In this document: piece by piece, positions 29,065 through 37,545 of the stretch
Position numbering within the stretch: the stretch's first letter is position 1
How the letters are laid out: each line of letters starts with the position of its first letter
NCBI GenBank assembly: GCA_016710935.1
Contig: JADJTY010000005.1
Span: 1-64,000, forward strand
DNA: 64,000 bases
DNA from: Chitinophagaceae bacterium
GTDB taxonomy: Bacteria > Bacteroidota > Bacteroidia > Chitinophagales > Chitinophagaceae
Direction of reading: 5' to 3'
Notes under the pieces: generated by a model
Seen by the model: only the letters and a program-made list of their open reading frames with translations
What the model was told of the DNA's origin: nothing
Database searches by the model: none
Translations under genes and position numbers: made by a program

Positions 29065-31743
29065 ATGCAATTTGAATTTTCTAAGCAAAATATCCTATTC
29101 TTCCTTCTTATCATTTTTCTGAGCAGTTGTTCAGTAAAAAAATCGACAAAGCCTAAGTTACCAGATGCCCTAAAAGATTATTCTTTTACCTCCATAGATA
29201 TAAACTCTGACAGCGGTAAATATGATAAATCTTTTTTATTACAAAAAGTTGGTGAACAGAAAAAGATCATCTGGATAGATCGCTATTCTGGTAAAGATCA
29301 AAAGGATTCCATTATCCAGAACATCACCTATTATACTAATGAAGCTGTGATAAAGCTTAAGCCTTCAATTAGGCTAGAAAACTTCATACTATTCTTACAA
29401 CAAGTAAAGCAGAATAGTGGATTCGACATTTCGGTGAAGGATTCATTAAAGGGTATGCATACATATCTGGTTGAATTTAAATCTTCACAGGTGCTTACTT
29501 TTCCTGAATTAAAAAAAGCTTTTGATGGATTTCAGGATACTGAATATATAGAGCCTAATTACGTTGTTTACCAGCAATCAAATCAATTTCTTGTTGACTA
29601 TGATGTTCGTCAATGGAGTCTATTTAATGAAGGAATTCCTTCACTGAATGGAGGTAAGTATGATGCTGATGGCGATGGAATTGAAGCTATGTCAAGGATT
29701 AAATACAGCAGGCTTCCTAAATATCCAGTCTTGATATCGGTAATCGATAATGGAATAGATATCACACATCCAGCATTAGCCCCCGTTCTCTGGTTAAACA
29801 CGGGAGAGATTCCCAACAATAATGTTGATGATGATAACAATGGATTTATTGACGATTTGAACGGATGGAATTTTGCTGGCAATAATAAAATTATTCAGGG
29901 AACTAATAATCATGGCACTCATGTTTCAGGAATTATAGCAGCCAAGCCTACACAGGTAAATAAAATGAGCGGAATATGTCCTGAAGCTAAAATTTTAACT
30001 GCTAAATATGCCGAGGGAATGACAGGCAGTTTATTTGCTACTTCCCAGGCAGTCAATTATTCCGTGCAAATGCGTGCGCAAATAATAAACTTATCTAATC
30101 GCTCTTTGACCAGTGCTACTTATTTTTATGATGCCATTAAAAATGCTATTGATGCAGGAGTGATTGTTGTAGCGGCAGCTGGAAATGATGCGTGGGATTT
30201 ATATATCACCCCTGTTTACCCTGCGTGTTACCCTAGGGTAATTTGTGTTGCATCGACTACCAGTTACGACCAATTGGCTCCTACATCAAATTTCCAATAC
30301 CAAAATCAGTTCAATACGCCTTTTGTACGTATTTCCGCTCCTGGAGATGCCATCTATTCTACTTTCATTGGTGGAGGATATGGGTTGCTTGGAGGCACTT
30401 CTATGGCATCCCCTTTTGTGGCCGGTTCTATTGGATTAATAAAAAGTATATACCCCACGGAAGACCTTATTAGTATCAATAGACGACTTTTAGGTGGTGC
30501 TGATATTCTTGAGCATCTTAATAATAAAGTAATCGAAGGTAAAAGAATAAATATTTATAAATCCTTGTTCCAACCTTTTGAAACATTGGATGCAAATGGT
30601 ACTCCCTACAGAGACCAGATTGTTGAAGGGGAAGGTTCCAGAGGCTTAAGATATCCTTATGCCAATTCACGTGATGAAGGCGTAGATGGGCTTAGCTATG
30701 TAAAAGCTTTCAAGATTGCTTCAATGAAACAACTGATCAATATACGAGATGAAGACTTATCCAAACATTTTCGATTAATGAATAACATCAGCTGGCAGGA
30801 ATTGGAACCTGTATACAGAAATATGATCAATAAGCGATTTATGGGTGTTTTATATGGTGATGGCTTTACTATTCACAATTTTAATCTAGTAAGTACTGGA
30901 GGTGCTGCGCTTTTTGCCGAGATTGGTAATACTGGTCGTGTTATAAATCTTAAATTTTCAGGTGTAAATATCAAAGGCAATTTCCCTGTTGGTACGGTAG
31001 CATTAAAGATAAGAGGAGGAATTTTAAATGATGTGCAGGTGGAGGGAGTAATAAAGGGGGTGAGATCTGTAGGCGGCATTTGTGGGATTGCAGAAGGGGC
31101 AACTTTAATAAATTGTTTCTTTGGAGGTGAAGTCATAAGTGAAGATCCTTCCAATAATCCTAATGGGAAAGGTACAGGAGGCTTAGCGGGTCAGGCATTG
31201 CAAAATACTACGATTGAAAATTGTCATATCCAGGGGAAAATATCAGGTAATTCTGCGGGTGGTGTAGTGGGAAGGATGTTTCTTTCTAAAATTATTCAGA
31301 CTTATGCAAATGTATATATTGAAGGGAAAGATAGTCTAGGTGGATTGATTGGAAGCCTGAGACGATCCACCATGGAAAATTGTTATGTTGAAGGGATGGT
31401 GCAAGGAACCGGCGAAATAGCAGGAGGTGCTGTAGGTTTTGTATCTCAAAATATCATTAAGAATATTTACTCTAAAGTAAAGACTGTATCAACTACCCGA
31501 AAAGGCGGTGCATTAATAGGATATGGTAGAGATTTTTCAATAAGACAATCTTTCTTCCTTGCCGGCTCAGGTCCTCCCGGAGCGGGGGGCATATCTAAAA
31601 CGCCTGCTGAGCTCAAGAATCCTGCAACTTTTACTGGTTGGTTTAATGGTGCAAATCGATGGGTTATTCCCAGCGGCTATACCCCAGCCATTCCTACATT
31701 ACCAAGATCAGTTACTTCTTTATATAAAAATGACTCAAAATGA
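29065..31743 (+). CDS. Subtilisin-like (S8) protease lipoprotein with GLUG repeats
   Basis: The protein has 892 residues from the ATG at 29065. The frame is open to 28981, but this start gives a lipoprotein signal (ILFFLLIIFLSSC, Cys near residue 22). A prodomain-like region (about 60-190, YTNEAVIKLKPSIRLE..YIEPNYVVYQQ) precedes the S8 domain with the complete triad: Asp228 (VIDNGIDITH), His283 (NNHGTHVSG), Ser446 (GGTSMASPFVAGS). Residues after 600 hold GLUG-type repeats (GTGGLAGQALQ, SAGGVVGRMFLSKI, LGGLIGSLRRSTMENCYVEG, AGGAVGFVSQ). It is anchored in a membrane, probably facing the periplasm or outside. The next gene overlaps its stop by four bases, so the two are co-translated. Protease plus GLUG is uncommon. 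All catalytic residues are present. Confidence 0.88.
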   Translation: MQFEFSKQNILFFLLIIFLSSCSVKKSTKPKLPDALKDYSFTSIDINSDSGKYDKSFLLQKVGEQKKIIWIDRYSGKDQKDSIIQNITYYTNEAVIKLKPSIRLENFILFLQQVKQNSGFDISVKDSLKGMHTYLVEFKSSQVLTFPELKKAFDGFQDTEYIEPNYVVYQQSNQFLVDYDVRQWSLFNEGIPSLNGGKYDADGDGIEAMSRIKYSRLPKYPVLISVIDNGIDITHPALAPVLWLNTGEIPNNNVDDDNNGFIDDLNGWNFAGNNKIIQGTNNHGTHVSGIIAAKPTQVNKMSGICPEAKILTAKYAEGMTGSLFATSQAVNYSVQMRAQIINLSNRSLTSATYFYDAIKNAIDAGVIVVAAAGNDAWDLYITPVYPACYPRVICVASTTSYDQLAPTSNFQYQNQFNTPFVRISAPGDAIYSTFIGGGYGLLGGTSMASPFVAGSIGLIKSIYPTEDLISINRRLLGGADILEHLNNKVIEGKRINIYKSLFQPFETLDANGTPYRDQIVEGEGSRGLRYPYANSRDEGVDGLSYVKAFKIASMKQLINIRDEDLSKHFRLMNNISWQELEPVYRNMINKRFMGVLYGDGFTIHNFNLVSTGGAALFAEIGNTGRVINLKFSGVNIKGNFPVGTVALKIRGGILNDVQVEGVIKGVRSVGGICGIAEGATLINCFFGGEVISEDPSNNPNGKGTGGLAGQALQNTTIENCHIQGKISGNSAGGVVGRMFLSKIIQTYANVYIEGKDSLGGLIGSLRRSTMENCYVEGMVQGTGEIAGGAVGFVSQNIIKNIYSKVKTVSTTRKGGALIGYGRDFSIRQSFFLAGSGPPGAGGISKTPAELKNPATFTGWFNGANRWVIPSGYTPAIPTLPRSVTSLYKNDSK

Positions 31744-32207
31744 ACAAGCAAAATCAATTCAGTAAAGAACTTGAGCTTTTAAAAATGGTAGACGAATATG
31801 AGGTCATCCTTCAGGACAGTAGCCAGAAAATGAAAGAAGACAGAGATCCGGAAGAAATCGTATGGACCTATGGAGATTTTACAGTAAACTATGCAGGAAA
31901 AAAGATCTGTAATTTTATTGGATTGAAGATAATATTGAAATCTACTGATGATGTAGCTTTTCAACTGCAGTTTGAATCCCTAATTATAAAAGGTATTCCA
32001 AATGAACCATTCACTTTTACAATTAAGATCTTTGACCATGTTGTTGGGAATCCCCCGGGGGCGCCTGTTGCAGAATTCAAAGTGAACGTACCAAATTTTA
32101 TTTGTAAACAAAAAGTTCCGGTTGATAATAGTCGAAATATATCGGGTATTTTCAATCAAGCCGTTATGGCTAAAATAAGTTTTTTTATTTCAGGGTATGA
32201 ATGTTAG
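31740..32207 (+). CDS. Small protein co-translated with the S8 protease
   Basis: The 155-residue protein starts in the ATGA overlap with the protease stop codon. It has no signal peptide or transmembrane segment. The first ~45 residues are charged and helical (FSKELELLKMVDEYEVILQDSSQKMKEDRDPEE). The remainder looks beta-rich (VWTYGDFTVNYAGKKICNFIGLKIILKSTDD..FQLQFESLIIKG) and ends GYEC. I do not recognise a family. The four-base overlap suggests it works with the protease, for example as a cytoplasmic inhibitor, chaperone or immunity partner, but this is inference from context only. The gene is followed by an element copy without a clear terminator. Confidence 0.65.
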   Translation: MNKQNQFSKELELLKMVDEYEVILQDSSQKMKEDRDPEEIVWTYGDFTVNYAGKKICNFIGLKIILKSTDDVAFQLQFESLIIKGIPNEPFTFTIKIFDHVVGNPPGAPVAEFKVNVPNFICKQKVPVDNSRNISGIFNQAVMAKISFFISGYEC

Positions 32208-32252
32208 TACAACTTTTATCGGTATAAAAGGCATTAAACATTTTCAAAAACC

Positions 32253-32725
32253 TACTGGCGCAATGTGTTCCTAACGAAAATGATTTTAGTTTACCTCACT
32301 GGCGCAATGTGTTCTCACTGGCGCAATGTGTTCCCAACGAAAAGTCTATAATTTAAAAAATGATTGTGGGATCACTTCCCGATAAAGATCCACGATATTC
32401 ATCCACGATATTCATCCACGATATTCATCCACGATATTCATCGGGACAGGTCGGGACAGGTCGGGACAAGTAGTGCTTTCCAATTCCACCGGATTGTATC
32501 CGGAGTTAGAATAAAGATCTTAATCTTTAAAACTATTGTTTAATTGCCCACCCAGTCCTAAGATTGATTTCGTAAATTTAAATCATTTCGTTGTATCAAC
32601 TCCGGTTACAAACCGGTAGAACTGAAGAGACACAGGTGATCCCACCAGGATTGCGTTTTAAATTTCAACATTGTGTTGGGAATCCCGATGGCTATCGGGA
32701 CGCCGAAGACTTAAGCCAGTTGGGG
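32253..32725 (+). mobile_element. Element copy with three nested left arms
   Basis: Three left-arm starts (CTGGCGCAATGTGTTC) follow one another at about 32255, 32299 and 32318, each interrupted by the next, before the arm completes to GTGGGATCACTT. Four CCACGATATTCAT units and three CAGGTCGGGA units follow, then the usual hairpins, right arm and tail unit ending at 32725. A CCCGATGGCTATCGGGA hairpin replaces part of the right arm. The same three-fold nesting starts element copy B at 35.7 kb. Confidence 0.82.
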
Positions 32726-32828
32726 CCAGAGACGGCCGGTGGTGATAACACCAGCCGGCGGGGTAGGCTGGTGAGCCAGTTGGCCTGCGGGTGTTGTAGA
32801 TAAGATCAACATCGGCGGAACTATATTA

Positions 32829-35399
32829 TCACTTCAACAAACTGACTTCAACGCCTTCTAACCCAATTGGAGCAGGGGAAACTGCCGAAGCACCTCCAGA
32901 CCATGAATTACTGCCCCATCTCCACAATTTACCATCTGCATCAAGTGCCATGCTCACATACTGACCTGCGGCAATGGCTACAATTCTTTTCAACCCGGGT
33001 ATCCTGGCAGGTACAGGGTTGGGTAAAGTACTGAGAGTTCCGGGACTTCTGCCCAGCTCTCCATAAGTGTTAACGCCGAATGCCATTACCGAACCATCTG
33101 CCAGCAACACCAGGCTATGATTAAAGCCGGCAGCGATAGCAATGGCATTTTCTATTCCCGGTATCACAGTGGGTGTAAACACTCCATTTGTAGTGCCTAC
33201 GGTAGCATTCATGCCAAGCTGCCCATAGATATTAACACCAAATGCCCAAACCGTTCCATCTGATTTTAAAACAAGGCTATGGCCAAAGCCGGCAGCAACA
33301 GCAACCGCATTGGTTATACCGGGAACCTGGTTGATAATAATATCACTGTAATTTACAGGAGGCGTTACCGCCCTTTCGCCCCTGCTATTTGCGCCGCCAA
33401 ATGCCCATACTGTACCGTCTTGCTTTAAAGCGAGGGTATGAACACCCGTGGAAAATGTGGAAATAGCCACAACACCATAAATTCCGGGCACGGTCTGTGG
33501 ACTTGTTAACCTTACTGGTGGTTTAGGATCATATTCAGGCCTACCCGCCAGGTAATATTCTATTCTGCCATAATACCTGAGTGTTCCATCCTGCATTAAT
33601 ATTATGGTTCTCCCAGACCCTGCGGATACATTCGCAGCAATTCCTAATCCTTCTATTCTTCCCGGTATTGTGTCGGGGCTGGTGCCGGATCTGCCCAACT
33701 CGCCATCGTTATTTATTCTGCCAAATGTCCAAACCGCACCATCATAATCAACAGCGGCACAATGAGAACCGCCATAGGCAAAATACCTTATATTTTTGAG
33801 TAGGGGTATCCTGGAGTTTTTAACAACAGCTTTTCCATAGTTCACATCTGAGGCGGATTTTTGTGTGATATTTCCCAGTGACCAGGCATAATTGTCGGGT
33901 GTAACATACATGTAGTTGCCGGGGTCGCTGGCAGCGATTTGAGTATACTGCCATTGCCAGGGAGCTTTTGAATTTGCCGGCTTGCCATGCAAAAACATTG
34001 TTCCGCTATTTTGTGGATCAAGCCAGGGAGCTAATTGAACAGATTCACGACTGCCGTTCCTGTTCCAGTCATACATCATCCGGCCGTAATAATCATAATT
34101 CAGGTATGGACTATCAGGTTTCCTGCAATCAGAGGACCCGCCTGAAAGCTGACCGATCACATATCCTGCCTTATTATACAAAGGTGAACCCGAAGACCCA
34201 TCCTCGGTGCACCCGAAATTATTATTATATGTCATTGCCCAACGTACACCCCAATGCGTAGTGTCATCATCGTCATCCCATCCGGTTTTAGTGATCTCCT
34301 TATTATAGGTTGCTATTTTTTTGGTATCACCTTTGGGATGACTTATACCCACCCCCCTGGTACTGCCTGCTCCCGTTGCATCCCAGCCATTATAATAAAC
34401 ATTATAACCCGCCGGTATAGCCCCGTTAAGTTCAAGTAATTGAAAGTCGGAGCCTATTACATCTTTACTGGTGCGATCGCTGGAGCTTGCCAGGTAAGTA
34501 CAGCCAACAAGGGTTGCAGATTTATCAGGCCTTTGGTCGTCATCACAACTATTGGCCTGGTAATTAAAAAAGAATAACCATTGATTCATTTCATCATTGG
34601 TAGCTGTACAATAACAATGATTGGCTGTAAGTATATAACCACTATTATCCTGAGCGGTATTATTTACCAGCGAACCGCTGCACCAAAATTCATAGCCACC
34701 TTGTTTCATTAATATACGTACTACTGAATTACGCTGTTTTTCCCAGCCATATCCTTCCCTGCAATTAACATCCACTTCGCAGGATCTTGAATCATCAAAA
34801 TCAAAAGATACCAATCCCCGGATATTAAGATTTTTACGTGGCCGGGGTGCATTGTAAACATTTCCGATCTCAGTAATGATAAAACTGCCGGGGCGGGCAA
34901 TACCGGCCGGTTCAAAATATTCAATGATAAAACTGCTGTTATAAATATGTTGTGTAGCAAACAAACCGCTGGGGTTATTATTCTGGCTGCCAAAAGCCCC
35001 GATCACATGTGTCTTATCGGTATTATAGACATACAATTTTGCCCCATCCGGCATATAAAAATTCTTAAAATACAGGTTGGTGGCAGGTGCGCCGGGCACT
35101 TCAATCATCAGCCGCCATAATCTTCCACCGTTAGCCAGTTTGGTCCATACCCCGCTGTTCTGCATGCTGTAATTGGTCTTCAGTAATTTGCCTGCCGGAT
35201 AAGGGGTGCCGTTTTTACCTTGCGGATGCACACTGCGCAGCTGAATTATATTCAGTTGCGGCAATACAACTTTACCGGCCTCTGCATTATCTGTTACCGG
35301 GTTATCAAAACTATAGGGCCGCCCACCCGCACTTACCTGGGCATTGCTGTTAATGATAAAGCTTAGCAGAAATAAAGATAGGAGCAGATGTTTTTTCAT
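32829..35399 (-). CDS. Secreted trypsin-like (lysyl endopeptidase-like) protein with RCC1 repeats
   Basis: The 856-residue protein has a signal peptide (MKKHLLLSLFLLSFIINSNAQ). Residues ~90-185 form a beta prodomain. Residues ~205-470 are an S1-type serine protease of the lysyl endopeptidase kind, with WCSGSLVNNTAQDNSGYILTANHC (His261), IGSDFQLLEL (Asp318) and CTEDGSSGSPLYN (Ser403), and paired Cys residues as in that family. From ~490 on come about seven RCC1 beta-propeller repeats (VAVAAGFGHSLVLKSDGTVWAFG). The protein ends GVEVSLLK without a recognisable T9SS sorting domain. It likely acts outside the cytoplasm, cutting proteins after basic residues, with the RCC1 propeller for binding. 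No operon partner is seen. Start and end are clean. Confidence 0.87.
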   Translation of the reverse strand: MKKHLLLSLFLLSFIINSNAQVSAGGRPYSFDNPVTDNAEAGKVVLPQLNIIQLRSVHPQGKNGTPYPAGKLLKTNYSMQNSGVWTKLANGGRLWRLMIEVPGAPATNLYFKNFYMPDGAKLYVYNTDKTHVIGAFGSQNNNPSGLFATQHIYNSSFIIEYFEPAGIARPGSFIITEIGNVYNAPRPRKNLNIRGLVSFDFDDSRSCEVDVNCREGYGWEKQRNSVVRILMKQGGYEFWCSGSLVNNTAQDNSGYILTANHCYCTATNDEMNQWLFFFNYQANSCDDDQRPDKSATLVGCTYLASSSDRTSKDVIGSDFQLLELNGAIPAGYNVYYNGWDATGAGSTRGVGISHPKGDTKKIATYNKEITKTGWDDDDDTTHWGVRWAMTYNNNFGCTEDGSSGSPLYNKAGYVIGQLSGGSSDCRKPDSPYLNYDYYGRMMYDWNRNGSRESVQLAPWLDPQNSGTMFLHGKPANSKAPWQWQYTQIAASDPGNYMYVTPDNYAWSLGNITQKSASDVNYGKAVVKNSRIPLLKNIRYFAYGGSHCAAVDYDGAVWTFGRINNDGELGRSGTSPDTIPGRIEGLGIAANVSAGSGRTIILMQDGTLRYYGRIEYYLAGRPEYDPKPPVRLTSPQTVPGIYGVVAISTFSTGVHTLALKQDGTVWAFGGANSRGERAVTPPVNYSDIIINQVPGITNAVAVAAGFGHSLVLKSDGTVWAFGVNIYGQLGMNATVGTTNGVFTPTVIPGIENAIAIAAGFNHSLVLLADGSVMAFGVNTYGELGRSPGTLSTLPNPVPARIPGLKRIVAIAAGQYVSMALDADGKLWRWGSNSWSGGASAVSPAPIGLEGVEVSLLK

Positions 35400-35624
35400 A
35401 AATAAGCAGTTTGGGATTTAAAAATAGTATTTAAAAAAAGAAATATTTTCTTTTTTATTTTGCTATGGGGGGATCAACTTTTAAATCCCAGTCTAACGAT
35501 AGCTCACTACGTTGTGTTGTTAACGTTAGCTGCCCCTGCGTTTCCCGCCCGTTTCCTTAATATGCTCAGATGCTTTCTTTCAGAAAGAACCCCGCCTTGG
35601 GGGTTTTCCCCCAACCGGGGCCAC

Positions 35625-35657
35625 GGGGGGGGGGGGGGGGAAGGGGGGGGGGGGGGA
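35625..35657. repeat. Two long poly-G runs
   Basis: Sixteen G, then AA, then fourteen G and AGG. The sequence upstream (35461-35624) matches nothing else in the window. The tract sits between the protease gene promoter and element copy B. It may be an assembly or sequencing artefact, or a true G-quadruplex-forming tract. Confidence 0.7.
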
Positions 35658-35958
35658 GGTTTTTGATTGGAAGGAGCGTTTCCACAAATGGGCAAGTGTT
35701 CCTAACGAAAATGTCTAGTTTACCTCACTGGCGCAATGTGTTCTCACTGGCGCAATGTGTTCCCAACGAAAAGTCTATAATTTAAAAAATGACTGTGGGA
35801 CCACTTGTGCCTTTCAATTCCGCCGGATTGTATCCGGATTTAAGGCTGAAGATGTTCAATTTTCAACAACCCAGGCTCGTTAGTATAATAATCAATTGCA
35901 CTGCTGTATTTATAATGCCATGGCTCCCACACCAACCCACTTCTTACAGGATTTTCAT

Positions 35959-35987
35959 GCCCGCCCGGATGAATCCGTTCGGACGGG
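35959..35987. repeat. GC palindrome in RAYT copy B, private site
   Basis: GCCCGCCCGGATGAATCCG followed by TTCGGACGGG interrupts the YLHENP codons. Copy A is uninterrupted at the matching place near 24256, so this insertion is specific to copy B. Confidence 0.8.
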
Positions 35988-36116
35988 TAGATAGTCAAGC
36001 CGCTCTTTTAATTTAGCTGCTGAGTTTAGTTCTATGGGGTGATAATCTTGTTTCCAGAATTGATGGTCCTTATTGTTAGCGTTTTTTTTACCGGCGTAGC
36101 CAAAAAGATTAAGCAT

Positions 36117-36142
36117 CCCCGTCCGAAGTTCATCCGGGCGGG
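36117..36142. repeat. GC palindrome in RAYT copy B, shared site
   Basis: CCCCGTCCGAAGTTCATCC followed by GGGCGGG. It occupies the same codon as 24408-24439 in copy A, with a shortened loop. Confidence 0.75.
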
Positions 36143-36305
36143 CACTCCTTCCTGCTTTCTGTTGGGTTCTCTTGTATTGCTGTTGTTATTTTTTTGCTGG
36201 TATACTTTTTTAAGTCCCGAACAATGTCTTTCCGCAGGATGCTGTGCACCAGTTTATTGGTTTCGCTACTAATTATTAAATGAACATGATTGGTCATAAT
36301 AACCT

Positions 36306-36334
36306 CCGCCCGGCCAGCCATTCGGACGGGCAGG
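36306..36334. repeat. GC palindrome in RAYT copy B, shared site before HUH motif
   Basis: CCGCCCGGCCAGCCATTCGG followed by ACGGGCAGG, identical in place and sequence to 24601-24629 in copy A. Confidence 0.78.
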
Positions 36335-36888
36335 CATGTAATTTTAAGCCCTTATTTTCCTGGCAATGTTTTAAACTATCTACAAATATTTCCTTGTAGC
36401 TTTCTCTGCTAAACACATCCACCCATCCTACAACAGAGAATGTTACAAAGTGCGCAATGGCATCTTCACCAACTTTATACTTTGAAGACATGGTCCTAAA
36501 ATTGTTTTCGTAAATTTAATACATTTCGGTTTTTTAAATCCGGTTACAAACCGGTAGAATTAAAGAGACACAGGTGATCCCACAAAGATTTCGTTTTAAA
36601 TTTCAACGTTGTGTTGGGAACACCTGCGCCAAAGACTTAAGCCAGTTGGGGATCAATACAAAGAACGGACCGGTAATGCCAATGAAAATCAGTTTGAATT
36701 TAATCATTGAGGAGGGGAACACCGGCGCCAATGGGGGTTCAAACAATACTTACGCTGTAAAAATTTCACTGTCGAAATGTATCCCGCTACCCTCCCGCCG
36801 TTCGTGTCTTTGAACCATGCTGGCATTACATACACTTGCCCAGGGGCTGCGACAGGGAATACAATTATAAGTGATGTAATTCCGGGTA

Positions 36889-37500
36889 CTACAATATGTG
36901 TAAAGATTTTTCTGGCTTATCATACTGTACAAGTAAGATGATCTGTGCAAAATAGACAATGGCCGTAGCCAATGACAAGTACGCGGCGATTTGCCACATA
37001 CCAAAGAAACCGATCAAACAGAAAACACAGTTAATGAGATATGCCAGTTGCATTAGAACGATAGCTCCTCTGGGCCCTGGAATGAGTTTCTTCCTGTTTC
37101 TCAGCACAAAAAAGATTCCAAATAGCAGCATAACGAATGGTGATATAAATGTAATTTGCCATTGGGTATCATCCGTCGTCCACTCATAACTTACTACATA
37201 CCCCGAAAACGTCACGCATATTATAGCCGCACCCACCATGTAGCCTGCTATGATTTCTGCTTTGCTGTGTTTCTTTAAAATAATCCAACGTACAATTGCA
37301 ATAGTGATAAGTACCGGAAGAAAAAAGGGTCACGCTATTCGCCAGGTTTCGCTTAAAATCAAATTGTGACTATAGGTTGCAGTAAGCGGAGAGTAACCCC
37401 ATGCAAATGGAAGTATAATTGCAGGAATTCCAGCTACTCCAATAACAGTCAAAAGGTATTGAATTGCTGTGTGGGTGGTGAATTTAGTTTGGGCCTTCAT
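36889..37500 (-). pseudogene. Multi-pass membrane protein with one in-frame TGA
   Basis: From the ATG at 37500 (MKAQTKFTTHTAIQYLLTVIG) the reading is open to a TGA at 37332-37330 (codon 57, context ETWRIA-stop-PFFLPVLIT). It then continues in the same frame to 36889 with VRWIILKKHSKAEIIAGYMVGAAIICVTFSG, SPFVMLLFGIFFVLRN, LMQLAYLINCVFCLIGFFG and YLSLATAIVYFAQIILLVQY. In total it would be 203 residues with about six hydrophobic segments. Trp (TGG) would fit the sequence at the stop, so a single G-to-A change probably inactivated it. I do not recognise the family. A lone membrane protein next to element copy B and a partial element suggests a decaying accessory gene. Confidence 0.6.
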
Positions 37501-37545
37501 AATAACGTCCTTTTTCTTTATCTATATTGAACAACTATTTTAAAA

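Larger units (their letters stand above)
35840..36491 (-). pseudogene. REP-associated tyrosine transposase, interrupted copy B
   Basis: This is the same gene as copy A. It has the ATG at 36491 (MSSKYKVGEDAIAHFVTF), the HUH motif (MTNHVHLII), the HSILRKDIVRDLKKYTSKK helix, the FWKQ region and the NPVRSGLVW-like end closing with IEHLQP and TAA at 35840-35842. GC palindromes interrupt it at 35959-35987, 36117-36142 and 36306-36334. Some bases are also missing relative to copy A around 36060 (the GCFAQ codons), so this copy is inactive too. Copy B keeps an uninterrupted segment where copy A has its third palindrome, so the two complement each other for reconstructing the ancestral protein of about 190 residues. 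Confidence 0.8.
35691..36651 (+). mobile_element. Long element copy B carrying a second RAYT gene
   Basis: Nested left arms (from about 35695; complete arm from 35741) are followed by GTGGGACCACTTG, the CCGG hairpin, the RAYT gene in reverse, CGGTTACAAACCGG, AGGTGATCCCAC, GTTGGGAACACCTGCGCCA and a tail unit ending at 36651. Copy A is very similar throughout, so the two could recombine (about 11.6 kb apart, same orientation). Confidence 0.82.
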
